Shown here: piece by piece, positions 35,290-47,900 of the stretch
Position numbering within the stretch: position 1 is the stretch's first letter
Layout of the letters: each line of letters begins with the position of its first letter
Source of the DNA: Ascaphus truei
Taxonomy: Eukaryota; Chordata; Amphibia; Anura; Ascaphidae
DNA length: 64,000 nucleotides
Assembly (NCBI GenBank): GCA_036426205.1
Contig: CM071567.1
Span: 291,153,141-291,217,140, forward strand
Reading direction: 5' to 3'
Program-made: the position numbers and the translations under genes
Notes under the pieces: model-generated
Databases searched by the model: none
Told to the model about the DNA's origin: nothing
The model's input: only the letters and a program-made list of their open reading frames with translations

Positions 35290-36480
35290 AGTTTTATACA
35301 GATTTTTGCACGTGATAATTCTACACTCTGAATTCTACATTGACATGCTTAAGATATTATAATTGCATTGGAAAAATTAGTGATCAATCTTATCTATAAG
35401 TTAGAAATAAATTGTAAACCTTTGTTTTAACATTAAAATATGGACATGTACCGTATTTATCTAAGAAAAAATATCAGCCTGTCTAAAATTATTCAAATAT
35501 GTTAATGGAGAATATTTTAAGATTTAAACAAGACCAATGAGAATGTATTTATTCCTAATCATGTGCATTATTGTCTTAATAATTGTGTGACTGAGTGAAC
35601 AGAATTGAAATGCAATGTGTGGCACAAATATTTTTCAGGTTTTGGAAGAGATAATAGTTGAGGCTACAAAATATTATGTTGTTTCTATTCGTATGCGGAT
35701 ATGCACCTCTAACTACTGTACAATGTACTTCTTCAAGGTCTATGCAAGACATACCAATTATAAATAACCTTTATGGCTGTTCCTGAACAAGGTTGTATTA
35801 CTCTCATGGGACTATAAGAGGCATAATGTTATTACTGCATATTTGTCTCTTCACAGGCCTTTTATAAAGCCTTCCATATTATTTGCTATAACTATACATT
35901 TTATAATAAGGAAATGTAAAGCATTAAAAAAAACAATTGAAAAATATAGTTAATACTGTATTAACAAAAGGATGTGTGTAAGGATTTTTTTTAAGTATTA
36001 ACTTTTCTACTTAGACTTATTGTAATGTTTGAAATTACTTTACATAAAGTATATTGCATTATAATATCAGATCAAATAATTTGTATGCTTTTCTATTGAC
36101 CTTGAATTCTTTGGGTTAGCTAAATCACACCACATTTATGCACGATTTAAATTCAAGGAAGGATTAATAAATGGTAAATTAGACTATTAGCTACAGTATT
36201 ACGGGACATTACATACAGTGGCAACCATTATTATGCTGAAACAAACCAAATATATCCCAGCTAATGAATGCAAAATTTTATATCCAACTGTTAGTTAGTA
36301 GGCATATGGCTATTTTGGTGGTGAACCACATTGATTGTGCTATTTGCACCTAATTATAACCGTGCCATTCAAAAATTATGTTTTAGCCTAGACAAATAAA
36401 ATGGCTGTGTGAAAATGTGGTTGACATCCATTATGTCTTTTTTTGATATATGGACATATTGGGACATTTAAGATATGGGA
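35290..36480. other. AT-rich DNA, no gene recognised
   Basis: No repeat or coding signal recognised over about 1.2 kb. Confidence 0.45.
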
Positions 36481-36485
36481 GAATG

Positions 36486-36735
36486 AGTGGCACAGTGAGT
36501 AAAGACACTGGCTCTATAAGAAATGACACTGAGTTTGAACCAGGATGAATCTGGTCCAATAACCTGGTTTCAGCTCCTTGGTGAAATTGCTTTATCTCCC
36601 TGTGCCAATAGATTATAAATTCATCTATGCAGGGACTGTATCTAAAATTTACTATGTGCTGTGTACTTTGGTGATTGTAATTGTGAAGTGCTTTGTGTCC
36701 CATTGGGAGAACAATTCTACAGTATATGAAATAAA
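36486..36735 (+). mobile_element. tRNA-derived SINE with L2-like tail
   Basis: An A-box-like AGTGGCACAGTGAGT (36486-36500) and a B-box-like GAGTTTGAACC (36531-36541) have polymerase III promoter spacing. The tail (GCAGGGACTGTA, GTGAAGTGCTTTGTG, AAATAAAG) resembles the L2-type tail at 16825-16975. The architecture is that of MIR/CORE-type SINEs mobilised by L2. It is not a functional tRNA gene. Confidence 0.7.
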
Positions 36736-36839
36736 GTTATGATATAGATTTTAAATACTTAATACTTAATAATGAAACATACCATCCCTAAGATCAATAA
36801 TCAACTGATGATTTTAGAAAATGAGAAGTTACTCTAGAG

Positions 36840-37135
36840 CAGTGTTTCTCAAAAGGGGTCCACGGCACTGAGATACAGTAAAGCAGGACAGTAGTCTGTC
36901 TACCCTGATTGGTAGTTGCATGACAGTTGCAGTTCCCCCAGATTGTCTGCTTTCATCAGACAGAGGTGTCAGGGGCATGTGCCTGGGGCAGAATGAAGCA
37001 GGGGTGGAAGCATCAGGGACAGGGGAGAGCTGTGAACACAGTTTATTTATGTAACTGTTCATCTTGTTTATTGTGTGTGTCTTTTTGCGCTATTGTACAC
37101 AAGGTCTTAAGACAAAAACATTTTGTGAAACACTG
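36840..37135. mobile_element. hAT-like MITE, 296 bp
   Basis: Ends CAGTGTTTCTCAAAA and its inverse TTTTGTGAAACACTG differ at one base. Flanks CTCTAGAG and TTCTAGAT match at 6 of 8 positions. No coding capacity. It lies 43 bp from the next hAT-like element. Confidence 0.75.
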
Positions 37136-37178
37136 TTCTAGATCATAGTACAGTTGTAGCTTGACTTATGATCTAGAC

Positions 37179-38710
37179 CAGGGGTCTGCAACCTTTCATG
37201 GAAGAAGAGCCATTGTATAAAAAATGTATTTGTCCAAAATATACAGAGAGCCGCAACACATGCATTAATATTACACCCCCACAAACACATACATATACTG
37301 TACACACACTAATAGGTATACACTGTATAAGCATAAACATATGACCAACTTACTTTAATCAGAATTAGAGAAAGGAAAAAATATGTGGTGGAATAAAATG
37401 TATCTCAATAATAAGTCCCTTTATTTTGTTTTTTCCATTGTTCTGTGCAAAGCAATTTGTAATTTACGCGCACGTGCACACACACACACACACACTCTAC
37501 CCACCCAGACAAAAGTACCTCCCCAAAATACACACACAGCCTCCTCAAAATCAACACACATACAACTCCCCCACATACACACACAGCCTCCTCAAAATAA
37601 ACACACATACAACACCCCCAAATACACACACACTAACCCCAAAACACACACACTATCCCCCAAACAGACACTACCACCCAATATAGCATCCCACCTGACC
37701 CCTACACATCACACACACCCCATGCACACAACCCTACCCTCCATGCGACGACCCCCCATTCCCCCACCTACCCTCCCCACACTACACACCAACCACCCCA
37801 TCATGCTCCGGCTCCTCACCATAAAACAAGAACATAAATCCCCCTGGCCCAACTACCAACACACACACACGTCACACCACACAACAACATACGCCATCAA
37901 AAAACACTACCCTCCACACACACGACTAACACCCCAACCCACACACAAACTCCCAACTACCTAACTCCCCCAAACACTAACCACCTTAACAACCCACTAC
38001 ACTATCACATATACCGAACACATCTCCAAAATACACACACTACCCCCCAAATACACACACACTACCCCCCAAAATACACACATACCCCTCCATATATTCA
38101 CACACACACACACACTACCCACTCTAATACACACCCAGCCCCGCCAAATACACACCCAGCCCCCCCAAAACACACATAGTACCCCCCAAATACACACACT
38201 AACCCCCAAACATAACGCCAAACACACACACTACCATCCCCAAAACACCCCCCCACCCATATACACACACACACACTTACTTTGGGCCTACCTCTCTCCC
38301 TCACTGTCCTGCTAGTGGCTGCGGGGTGCCCAGGCCTTAGCTCGTCAGGCCTATTGTTCCCAATGGGAATCTCCCCAGCTTATGGCCTGTGTCCTACACT
38401 GTCCAACACCGGGCCGCTCTGTAATATTGGCGCGTGCCTGAAGTTGCGACACGCAGTTCCGGCACGTACCTGCATGAGAGAGGCCTGGCGTGGTACAATG
38501 TAGGAGGCAGTCTATAAGCTGGGGAGATGCATGGGGACAACAAGGGGCCTGCCAGTGCCGGCCAGGCCCCTTCCGCAGCTACTGGCAGGACAGTGAGGAA
38601 GAGAGTTAGCAGTTGCGGAGCAGCAACCTACAGACGGAGAAGAGCTGCATGAAGGTGCGGAAAGAGCCGCAGCCGCATGCGGCTCGGGAGCTGCAGGTTG
38701 CCGACCTCGG
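37179..38710 (+). mobile_element. hAT-like element with (CA)-rich minisatellite cargo
   Basis: Ends CAGGGGTCTGCAACC and GGTTGCCGACCTCGG are inverted. Flanks ATCTAGAC (37171-37178) and GTCTAGAC (38711-38718) differ at one base. The interior (37470-38275) is ACACAC-rich minisatellite with CCCCCCAAA spacers. The GC-rich right end contains GCCGCATGCGGCTC, like the other hAT-like elements. No transposase. Confidence 0.8.
37470..38275. repeat. CA-rich degenerate minisatellite
   Basis: Repeating AAATACACACACTACCCCC-type units. The Thr/His-rich and Cys/Val-rich reading frames on the two strands are products of this repeat. Confidence 0.9.
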
Positions 38711-38796
38711 GTCTAGACAGTTAGGTTAGTTACATCTGTACGCATCGCTATTATGGGAAATCTTTTTTATTTGGACTAACAATTGATTTTTTAAGA

Positions 38797-38829
38797 CAAG
38801 CTTTCGAGTTTCTCTCTCTTCCTCATGTC
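38797..38829 (-). ncRNA. Possible hammerhead-like core relic
   Basis: On the minus strand: ATGAGGAAGAGAG, a short loop, then CTCGAAAGCTTG. The GAG/CTC stem followed by GAAA fits the slot seen in the other hairpins. The 5' box reads ATGAGGA rather than CTGAGGA. Confidence 0.25.
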
Positions 38830-39129
38830 AGCAATACTGATTTACAAAATAACAATCTATGACAGGAGATGCAGGGAATTAATAACAGTGAGTAAATAAA
38901 AAAAATGAGGCAATAAATCGATGGAAGTGTTACTGAGATATTTGGAGAGCATGTACTGTAGGACAATATATTCATCAGCAGTGTGAAGGGGTGTGCAGCA
39001 TGGTGAAGGTTTTGGAATGAATATTAAAGCGGTTCGTAGAAACATTACAAAAATTCGGATAATATGCAAGAAACCACATATCATCGAGTGCTCTTGTTTT
39101 AGTGTCAAAAAGCATTACAATTTTGAGTT

Positions 39130-41340
39130 CCAGGGTCCTATGCTGTATGCGTTCATAAGCACTTATTGACCAAACTTTTTACTACAATTCTGTAAGCGTA
39201 AATAAGTGGGCGATAAAAAAAGGAATAGCCAACATTTTGAGTCTTCAAAAAAAAGCGGTGATATACCACTTATCGCCAGGTTCTGAAACTCATGCAAATC
39301 TAGTAGCCGCGATTAGGTTATCGAGGCTCATCGTGCTCTAGAATGGAGAGTTTCTCACAAAATTCTCACACCAGGAACAGTTGGCAGGAAGGAGGGGAGA
39401 AGCTGCCGATAAACTGCGACAGGGGCCTTAGAAAAAAAATTAATTTTTCCTGCATCAGATTGATGCCGGGAGTTTCCAGAGCTGATACCCATTAATATAA
39501 GCACCGGAGACCCCCTGCATGAATCCCATGCAATAAAAATGCATTTGCAGTCAACTTTATAATCTTAGCGGCTAACCACTAAGGCAATGAAATGGTTAAC
39601 CCTCTCGCTACCTACCAAGGGCCAAATACCCCCTTCACCCACTCCCGCTACCCACATTAAACACTAATACCCACCTCCTCTACCCCCACATGATTGATAG
39701 AGGCAGCGGATGTCTGGGTGTCCTCAGGTGGTCCCAGTGGGTGTCTGTGGGCCCTTTGGTGATCCCCGCTAGCCTGCGGTACCAATCATGCGTGGGAACA
39801 TTTTTTTGCTAACATTTAAATAAATACACCCTCCTCCCCAACCCCAACACCTACAGTACGGTAATAGTCAAAATAACTATTATCCAGATATGGATAATAG
39901 CTAATTTGCCCATTTTTAAATAAAACATAAGCCAGCCCGCATAAATAAAGTAAATAAACCTTTCTACTTACCCCGGTCATCATGAAGGGTGTCCTAAATC
40001 AGCATACTACAGAGTCATGTCCTCCGTTGCCAGAAAGAATACAAGAAAAAATACAATCTAATGGCCCCTAACCCCTTAATCACCTAAGTGGTTAATAACC
40101 GCTATAGTAATTAAGGTGTTAACCCACCCTCCCCCGCTACCCACCCTGGAGGCCTAAGCACCCACCCCGGGACAACTATACCCACCCTGTACCCATTGAT
40201 TGGCATAGTAGTATATCATACCCATATAATCTGGGCATGATAGGCCACTATAGCAGTCAATGGTCCCACTAATAAAAAAAGCATGAAGGCCAAAAATACA
40301 CATTAATAATAAATACACAAGCACCTAAATACCCCAATTAAATAAACAAAAGCACCAATCAACCAATTAAATAAATAAAAGCACTAGCCAACCAATAAAT
40401 TAATTAATTTTAAACACTAGGCAACCACTAGGCGACACATCAATTAAAAACAGTTGACAACAAAATAAATAATTAAATAAAAACGTTAAACAATCGGAAC
40501 ATAAAATAAATACAAGCCTGACAAATTGCAACAAATTGAATCCAAACAATAAACATAAATAGAAAATTTAACAGTCAATACAAATCATCAAGCGTTTGTC
40601 CCAAAAAGCATTGGCCATCACTATATTTATCTGTACCCTAAAGGGGCACAGATTAATACATTAGTACATAATGACATTAATACATAATGGTCAATGAAAA
40701 ACATAAAATTAAAAAAAATACAATCACAAATCTGTAAAAATAAAATGACACACAGTACATTCAATATTTTTCTTACATTTAGAATCGTTGACCCTCCGAA
40801 TGTTGACGATTCTGCAAGCTCTCATACCGCAGTGTCATCAAAATCCAACGCCTACCACCTTGAAGATCTGGAACAGGTAACAAAATTCTTCTCTTTTATC
40901 TTAAATCACCTTTTTCTTTCTTCATCTGTCATTAATTCTTTATTTTCTGTAATATTCTATCTTCATCTGTCAATCCATAGCCCCATGGTAAATCCACAAC
41001 ATGATATTGTCTCATTGGCTTCTTTAAGTAAAATGAGACATCAAGGCCTTATACTGTACATGGCTGTGATGCTGCATTTTATGGTCAGATGGTACAGCTC
41101 CAATCTGATTGGATGCTGTATCATGTGCCCACCTCTTTTTGTTGCTGTTAAGGATGTGATGCCATTTCCAAGGGAGTACGTCACATCCTTAAACCGATGT
41201 ACATAACGCGTGAAGTGTTCGAATAACGGCCGCTGCAGCTGTATATCACATGGTATTACAGCCAATGGGATTGAAGACAATCCCACTGGTTCCTGTACCA
41301 TGTGATAAGTCACATTAGTTCAAAAGTGTCACATCCTTTT
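39130..41340 (+). mobile_element. Large Harbinger-like repeat, copy 2
   Basis: The shared order is GGTCCTATGC start, GTTGGCAGGAAGGAGG, GGCAATGAAATGGTTAA, ATTATCCAGATATGGATAATAG, CCCCTTAATCACC hairpin, CCATTGATTGGCA, and an exon-like segment at 40783-40876. It is the most complete of the copies and extends through the GC-richer 41040-41340. No transposase frame is visible, so it is probably non-autonomous or a decayed intron-bearing copy. Confidence 0.65.
40783..40876 (+). pseudogene. Exon-like segment inside Harbinger-like repeat
   Basis: TTTTTCTTACATTTAG provides a good acceptor and GGAACAG/GTAACA a donor. The 94 nt between encode an open, polar stretch (IVDPPNVDDSASSHTAVSS). The equivalent place in the copy at 48370-51100 also ends in CAG/GTAAAA. 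It may be an exon of a transposon-encoded protein or a captured host exon. The protein is not recognised. Confidence 0.35.
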
Positions 41341-41611
41341 TTATAAAAGTTTGGTTTAAAGTAAGAATGAAAGTGGAAATTTAATGTTGCTACAGTATAT
41401 TATCCAATAACAAAACTTTACAGTGATTGGAGAAAATACAGTGTTTACTTAGAATTGCTTTACTATATGACAACATCTGGTGCCAGAAGATAACTTTTTT
41501 CCCTATATATCTTCAGTGTCATGTGCCTTGCCAGTGTAACTGAGTTTCTAAAGCTGCAATACAAATATGCAATCAATATTTGAGATAATAAACAAGAGTT
41601 GAATTAAGCAG

Positions 41612-41935
41612 GGGGTCGCAAACATTTTTCCCTGCATCCCCCTGTCGGCGGTGACCTCACCCCGCGTCTCCCCTCACCCCCATTTACCTCGGCTCTGGAG
41701 GCATGAAGTCACGTTGCCATAACAACGTGACGTCACATGACCTTGCAGAGTAATTTGATGCCGCATTGCCATGGTGACGCATGTGGAGCCAAGGTAAGTA
41801 AAGGTTTACAAAGGCCCTGGAGCTCCCCAGCACTTAATTTAAGTGCCTTCGGGAAGTGCACGGGGTCTCTGTAAACTGCGCACCCCCCCCCCCCCCGCAG
41901 GCAGTCTCGCGCCCCCCAGTTGGCGCACCGCTAGA
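41612..41935. mobile_element. hAT-like MITE, GC-rich
   Basis: The left end GGGGGTCGCAAAC and the right end GTTGGCGCACCGCTAG are imperfect inverted repeats of the type seen in hAT MITEs. A clear 8-bp duplication was not found. The interior has a C homopolymer and no coding capacity. Confidence 0.5.
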
Positions 41936-41939
41936 ATAA

Positions 41940-42467
41940 ATTATTATGTCTCTTAAATTGTACAGCGTACACTTAAAATGCTTTATAGACATTCATTTCA
42001 TATTATAAAATTGATTATTTTTCTTTTTTATTTCTGTTGCGGTAATACTAGATTTTTTTCTGTTTAGGTTTATAAAACATATGTTTGTGTTTATTCTGCA
42101 TAATTCTAGAAAATGAAGTAGTAAAATATTTATTTGCCAAAGAATTAGGATCATGGTGTGCATCATTTTAATATCGCACATTTTTTAGAAAAAGTTTACT
42201 TACAAATGCAGTTATAGCACAGCTGTGTTCCTAGAGTCACTTCTACACTCATGTGCTCTAGCAAGCTGAGGCATGACCCATTTAAAGAAGGGAACAGTTG
42301 AGGCAGTGCAATTTCACTGTTACTCTTCTGCAAATAAATCACGGCTCCAGGAACAGTGAGTTTCACTGCATAATACAGCATATGTGTCCACTTAGAAGAT
42401 ACCTCCTATAGTTAGCCTAAAGCTATCTAGCAGGCAGGAATCAGTTAGGAGTATTGGAAGTGACTTG
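41940..42467. other. No gene recognised
   Basis: AT-rich unique-looking DNA. Confidence 0.4.
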
Positions 42468-42475
42468 CACTATGG

Positions 42476-44142
42476 CAGGTCTGCACAACTTGTAAAGCGA
42501 GAAGAGCCGAACTACTCCAAGAAAATCAGATTTGAGCCGCATGGGTAAAATCATCATCATCATCAATCATCATATCTCCCCCAGCACCTCTCATCATCAT
42601 TATCATCATCCTCATATCTACTCCAGCACCCCTCATCAATCTCTCCCAGCACCCCTCATCATCCTCATATATCTGCCCCAGCACACCATCATCCTCATAT
42701 CTCTCCCAGCACCCCTCACCCTCCTCATATCTACCCCAGCACTCATCTTCATATAACTCCCCTCCACCCCTCATCATCAACCTTTGCGAGACTCACCCTC
42801 TATCTCACACCCCAATCTCTCCCCCTCACCCATACACAATACTCCCTCTCCACATAACACATAATACCCCCCTGCAGACCACACACATCCCACCCCCTGC
42901 ACCTCACCCCCTCTGCACCTCACAACACTCACCCCCCTGCATCTCACATCACATCACTCCCCTGCACCTCACCTCCCCCCCTGCACCTCACCTCACATTA
43001 CCCCACTACACCTCCCCCCTGCACCTCACCTCACTCACTCCCCTGCACCTCACCTCCCCCCCATGCACCTCACCTCACATCACTCTCCCACCTTCACCTC
43101 AATTCGCATCACCCCACTACACCTCCCCCCTGCACCTCACCTTCTCCCCTGAATCTCACCTCACTCCCTCCCCTGCACCTCACCTCACTCCCCTGCACCT
43201 CACCTCCCCCCCTGCAACTCACCTCACATCACTCTCCCCCTGCACCTCACCTCACATCACCCCACTGCCACTGCCACTGACACACTGCCACTGTGACTTT
43301 GACAAACTGCCACTACTACTGCCACACTGACACACTGACACTTACACACTGCCACTGCCACACTGCCACTGACACACTGCCACTGACACACTGACACCAT
43401 GACACACTGCCACTGCCACTGACACACTGGCACAGCCACACTGCTACACTGCCAATGCCACACTGCCACAGCCACACTGACGCTCTGCCACTCTGACACA
43501 CTGCCACTGACACATTGCCACTGACACTCTGACACACTGCCACTCTGCCACTGACACACTGCCACTCTGACACACTGCCACTGCCACTGCCACACTGCCA
43601 CAGCCACACTGACACTCTGCTACTGCCACAGTGCTACTCTGCCACTGCCACACTGACACACTGACACTAGCTCTGAAGAGCAGCTGCAGGGGGTGGGGGG
43701 TGTCCTACCTTTCACTGTGGAGCATGGCTGGGGGGAGAGAGGGGAGCCATCTTGGGCCCTGGCAGCAGGCACCTCACTTCCTGCTCTCACTGAGGGTCCG
43801 CTGTCACTAACCCCGCCCCCACCCTCTGCAGTCAGACCTGCCTCAACTCTGTTCCTTCTCTCCTCTCTGCCTGCAGGGGATCGCATCAAACTGCTGGCGC
43901 TCCTTCCCTAATAGGCAGAGCGGGCTTAGGGGGTTGGAGGGGGAAGGGCATCACAATGCTAGTGCTCCTTCAATGTGTCGGCAGAGCGGGCTCAGGAGGG
44001 GGTTGGGATCGTGTCAAAATTCTGGCGCTCCTTCCCTCCTGTGTCTTCAGAGCAGGCTGGGGGGGGGAGGAGGCATCGCGGGCCGCACAGGGAGTCCAGA
44101 CGGGCTGCATGTGGCCCGCGGGCCGTATGTTGTGCAGGCCTG
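42476..44142 (-). mobile_element. hAT-like element with minisatellite cargo, copy 2
   Basis: The start CAGGTCTGCACAACTTGTAAA matches the inverted right end of copy 1 (22174-24326), and the end ...GTTGTGCAGGCCTG matches the same terminus. Flanks CACTATGG (42468-42475) and CACTAGGG (44143-44150) differ at one base. The interior has (CAT)n, CCCTGCACCTCACCT and CACTGCCACTGACA arrays. It is the same family as copy 1 in opposite orientation, with different minisatellite content. No transposase. Confidence 0.85.
43255..43670. repeat. Minisatellite CACTGCCACTGACA
   Basis: Six-base sub-units (CACTGC, CACTGA, CACACT) are combined into variable higher-order units. The Gln/Trp/Val-rich minus-strand frames come from this array. 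Confidence 0.9.
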
Positions 44143-44150
44143 CACTAGGG

Positions 44151-45480
44151 TTATAAGAAAAGCTAACCCCGGGAGGAGACATGAATGGGAAGCGTTCACA
44201 TAAGAGCTTCTGGGAAATAGAACCCCGTGTGCGAATCAAGCCAAGGTACTGCCTGTACATACGTGAACCCATCCAGGAGGTGCATTTAAGAAACCATTGC
44301 ACTAGAGGGAATCTGTAAGGAATCAGACTCCTACCCCTTACACTAGAAAGAAGTCCCTTGCCAGAATCGAAATAAGTATACACATACAGTATCTTCCGCC
44401 AACAATCTGGCCCTATATAAACTGACCTGGGACACATAGAAAAACAATAACATTATCCTTATTGTTTCTGTCTTTCAATAAAAATACTATTTTAAATACT
44501 ACCCTACTGTCTTTGGTACCCTCTCCTTATGCCACCCTTGCCAACTTAATCTGTGTACTGCAAGCCTGCTTAGTTACCACATCCCAGCACTTTTAGAGGG
44601 CTATCCTGTACCAGTAGCTAGTGACTGCAACCTGTTGTAATGATGGGTTTCATAAACATAGAATATTTGACAGCAAAGTACCGTTGTTTACAGTATGACT
44701 ACCAAGCAACCATTACAGGAGATGTATAATTATGTTTACACCCCCCTTAACCTTGTTCACTATACATCAGACTCAGATAATGTTCATTCGATTATCCACA
44801 GTTATAAGAGCTTAATGCATAGAATACCACTCACAATCTAGGTTGACAAATATTACAGGTTTATTGCAACAACAACAAAAAAAGAAAATGAATGTTTAGC
44901 CAAATTAGTAGTTTATTTAAAAAAATAAAATAAAAAAACTACCTGCAACAAATAGACAGTATAATACCTTGTATTGCACCAACAATCATTGAAAGTGTAA
45001 AAAGTACAGTACAAAAGCTTGTACACTGTAGACTATTATTAGTCCAATAAAAGGTACTATACCAGTCTACCTATTTTCCCCATTTTCTTTTTCTCACAGG
45101 TTTTTTTTTTAACAGTAAGACAGTTTATTTTATTAGTAAATTCCCGATATAAACACTTGTCTACAGATGTCATTTGCATATGTTAAACGTAGACATAACC
45201 TCTATATGTAACACAACAGAAAATGCAAAAGTAACCAACAGCATGGTACTCAAGCAATACAGTAAATCAGTCCTATGGTACCAGTCAGAGAAGCAACCTG
45301 GTAACTGCAGGCTGGATTTAAACAGGTAATTGTCTTAGAATTCTGCTATAATCTGTATTTTCTAAATCGGCTATTAAACATGAGGCAATGCGCCAAAGTT
45401 AATTTCAAACAAACTGAGACACAAGCATCAAGTGCCAGTATGGATTATCGCATCTTGTTACGGTTTTAACTCCCATTCAA
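44151..45480. other. No gene recognised
   Basis: AT-rich DNA with a few TACTGTA-type words and no coding or repeat boundary. Confidence 0.4.
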
Positions 45481-45495
45481 CTAAAGTACAGTATA

Positions 45496-45720
45496 CAGTG
45501 GCGGCCGCCTTTAACCTCCTGCGGCCGTTTCCCCGCGATTTTTAAAATTGCGGGCAGATGCGGCACTTTTTCGGCCGTTTCGGCGCCGCGGGCGCTTTAA
45601 TTGTTTAGCGCTATTAGTGCTGTCTGATGAATGCGGCTGACGCGCAGCAAAGTCCGTGACAAACGGAGAACATCCCCAAATTTTTTCGGGTATGTAGGAG
45701 GACAAAAGGGGCAGTGGCTG
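45496..45720 (-). mobile_element. TA-flanked MITE, second copy
   Basis: Reverse-oriented partner of 1425-1650, 225 bp, with TA at 45494-45495 and 45721-45722. It shares GGCGGCCGC, AACCTCCTGCGGCCG, GGCGCCGCGGGC and the TAGGAGGA terminus. Two copies with matching ends confirm the boundaries of both. Confidence 0.75.
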
Positions 45721-45879
45721 TAATGCACAGTTTATAAATGTTTGTGCTACCAAAAGTTTGATGCACAAAAGTTTTTCAAATAGGATATTAGTACTTTGCC
45801 ACTCTCTCTTTTCCTTCATACTGATTTTGGTTATTGTCTACATGGAGAGTGTCTCAAATACCTCATATTTGATAGCAGT

Positions 45880-46296
45880 GTTATTGGTTCGAGGTGGAGG
45901 GATAATCCCAATGGCTGGTGTAAGCAGGCAGTTGAATAGTCAGATAGGCCAGATTCAGGCATGCAAAGAGCAAGTTTAATCAATCAGGCTGGGCTCAAGG
46001 CAAGCAGAAATCATAGTCAAACAAACCAGGGACAAGGAAGGTGGCAGGTAGAAAGCGTAATCAGACAAATCAGGTTCAGGGCAGGCTGATGGTCAGACAA
46101 TAAGCAGGTCAGACGGACAACACAGGAACTCTGGACTCAAAAGCTTAATTTGGCACAGGAAACATGAACTAGCTCGCTTACAGTAAGTAGGAAGCCAGGG
46201 GTGGCTCTATGGGGCTAATGCAGCACAGCTGTATGAAGCTGTGTCAGTACCAGTAGGAGTTCAAAAGCATACTGAGGCCATGGAACTGGACATTAC
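45880..46296 (-). mobile_element. LTR-like segment
   Basis: On the minus strand TGTAATGTCCAG follows a purine tract (TGAGGAGGGGATCAC), as in Gypsy 3' LTRs. The interior has the CTGCC/CTGAC-repeating texture of these LTRs. The far end is not resolved. Confidence 0.5.
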
Positions 46297-46410
46297 AGTG
46301 ATCCCCTCCTCACTGGGCATCTTCCATGTTTCCTAGGAACTGACTTGTCAGGAAAGAGGCCACATGAAAATTCCGTATGAGGCACAGGCGATGGACTTTT
46401 TTTATGACTC

Positions 46411-47060
46411 CCTGTAACACTGTGCTCACCACAAACTAGGCAGGACCCCAGTACTGAGATGGGAATGGGAAGAAACGCCACCCACAGCCACGGGGGCACG
46501 TTTGGAGAGAGGATGGTCGAGGTAGCCGTGTCAGGATTGGGGAGGTGAGATTGGTGTAGATACTTGCCGAGTTCAGAAGTAGGAGCCAGTAGAAAAGTCA
46601 GAATCTGAGTGCGGTGGTCAGGGGTTAAAGCCAGTAGGATCATAGAAGTCCATGTGCCGTGGTCAGGGTTGGAGAGATGCAGAAGGTCTAAGGTAAGCCG
46701 GGGTCAGTAAGCCAGAGGTGCAGAGTCCAAGGGTAAAGCCGGGTCGGTACACAGGAGATCTATCTGAAAAGCAAGGCAATGGGAGACAACACAAGGCAAG
46801 GCTAGAAACCAGGAAATGGGAGAACTACACTACCAGGAACTATGCTCAGCCAAAGTGCAAGTGGCACAGGTGAGCATATATGGGAGATCAGGACCAATGA
46901 GACAGAGTGGAGGAGTAGAGGTGCGGTCACAGCGGAGGCAGGGATAGGTGGAGCGGTGCAGGAGACAGGTTGACATGATAAGGAGATGATAGGAGTGTTG
47001 TCGCACAGCTGGAGAGCGGTGCACATGCGTCACATGTGCGTGCCGCGCTATACCCTCCGC
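46411..47060 (-). mobile_element. Gypsy-type LTR
   Basis: On the minus strand a TATA-like CCCATATATGCTC near 46885 precedes a C/T-rich transcribed part ending GGTGAGCACAGTGTTACA, which matches 18960-19030. Only about 115 bp separate it from the purine tract at 46297, so the element interior is mostly lost or the two LTRs are unrelated. Confidence 0.5.
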
Positions 47061-47129
47061 TGAGCTATGTTCAGCATGGAGGAAGGAGGAGCGGACAGAG
47101 TGAGAATTCCTCACCGCCAGGCAATAGAA

Positions 47130-47900
47130 ACATGGGCTCGTCTTTGGGCTGACGTCAGGGGAGGAGGCGTGCCAAGCCAGCTCGAAGAGCCGGGTGAGCG
47201 GGAAATATGATTTAGCCAATGGGAGAAGCACCTAAGAGCTGTATCTCCCCCAACTAACTCATTGCCATCAACTGGGCAGGCTCCATCAAGTCTGGCAGAT
47301 ACAAAAGGTGTCTCAACAGGGTGCCCTTTTTTCTACTGACTTGGCAATTCGCCCTTGCTCGTCCATCAAATGGTCTTCTCACCTCTGGACCTCCTCTCCT
47401 CTTTTAACTATGAACTCTATACAGACATGCCAGCTTCTATGCTGTATAGAGCCTTATAATAAATATCTAAAACATTATAAAATATACTTTAATAACGTTT
47501 TCACATTGGGGAACCTTATACTTACTGTATAAGAGAAATGGATTTGGAATATTTGGGCTCAAAATCCAGGAGTCTAGGGGACACTGGGTTGCCCGGTGTA
47601 ATTCACCCTGCGTACCAGCAAATCATGTCTGCTTGCCGGGGAGATTTAAAGGACTACCGGTAACTTCAGCCCCCGAACTCTTGCAAACAAAATAATTGCA
47701 TTTCCACCCAAATATCCCCTCTAAAACACATGAAATATCACAGTTCTAGGGCCAAGGGAACATGAAAACAGAAAAAAAGCAGGGGTCACTTTATTTCCCA
47801 CATGTATTATCCCTGGTCCCTTGGTTATGGTGCTTATGTAGCTACCAGGGACCCCACGGTTTTAGGAGTAACAAGAGGGTTTTACCTTTATTATGTAGCC
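47130..47900 (-). repeat. Dispersed repeat, copy B (partner at 6815-7600)
   Basis: Reverse-oriented, diverged copy of 6815-7600, sharing GATATTTGGGTGGAAATGCA, GGTGAATTACACC and CCATTGGCTAAATCATAT in order. No target duplication was resolved. Confidence 0.65.

Noticed and set aside
36486..36560. Possible tRNA gene
   Set aside because: A-box and B-box-like sequences are present, but no cloverleaf with acceptor stem can be made, and an L2-like tail follows. It is a SINE.
43257..43659. Trp/Gln/Val-rich frames on the minus strand
   Set aside because: Products of the CACTGCCACTGACA array.
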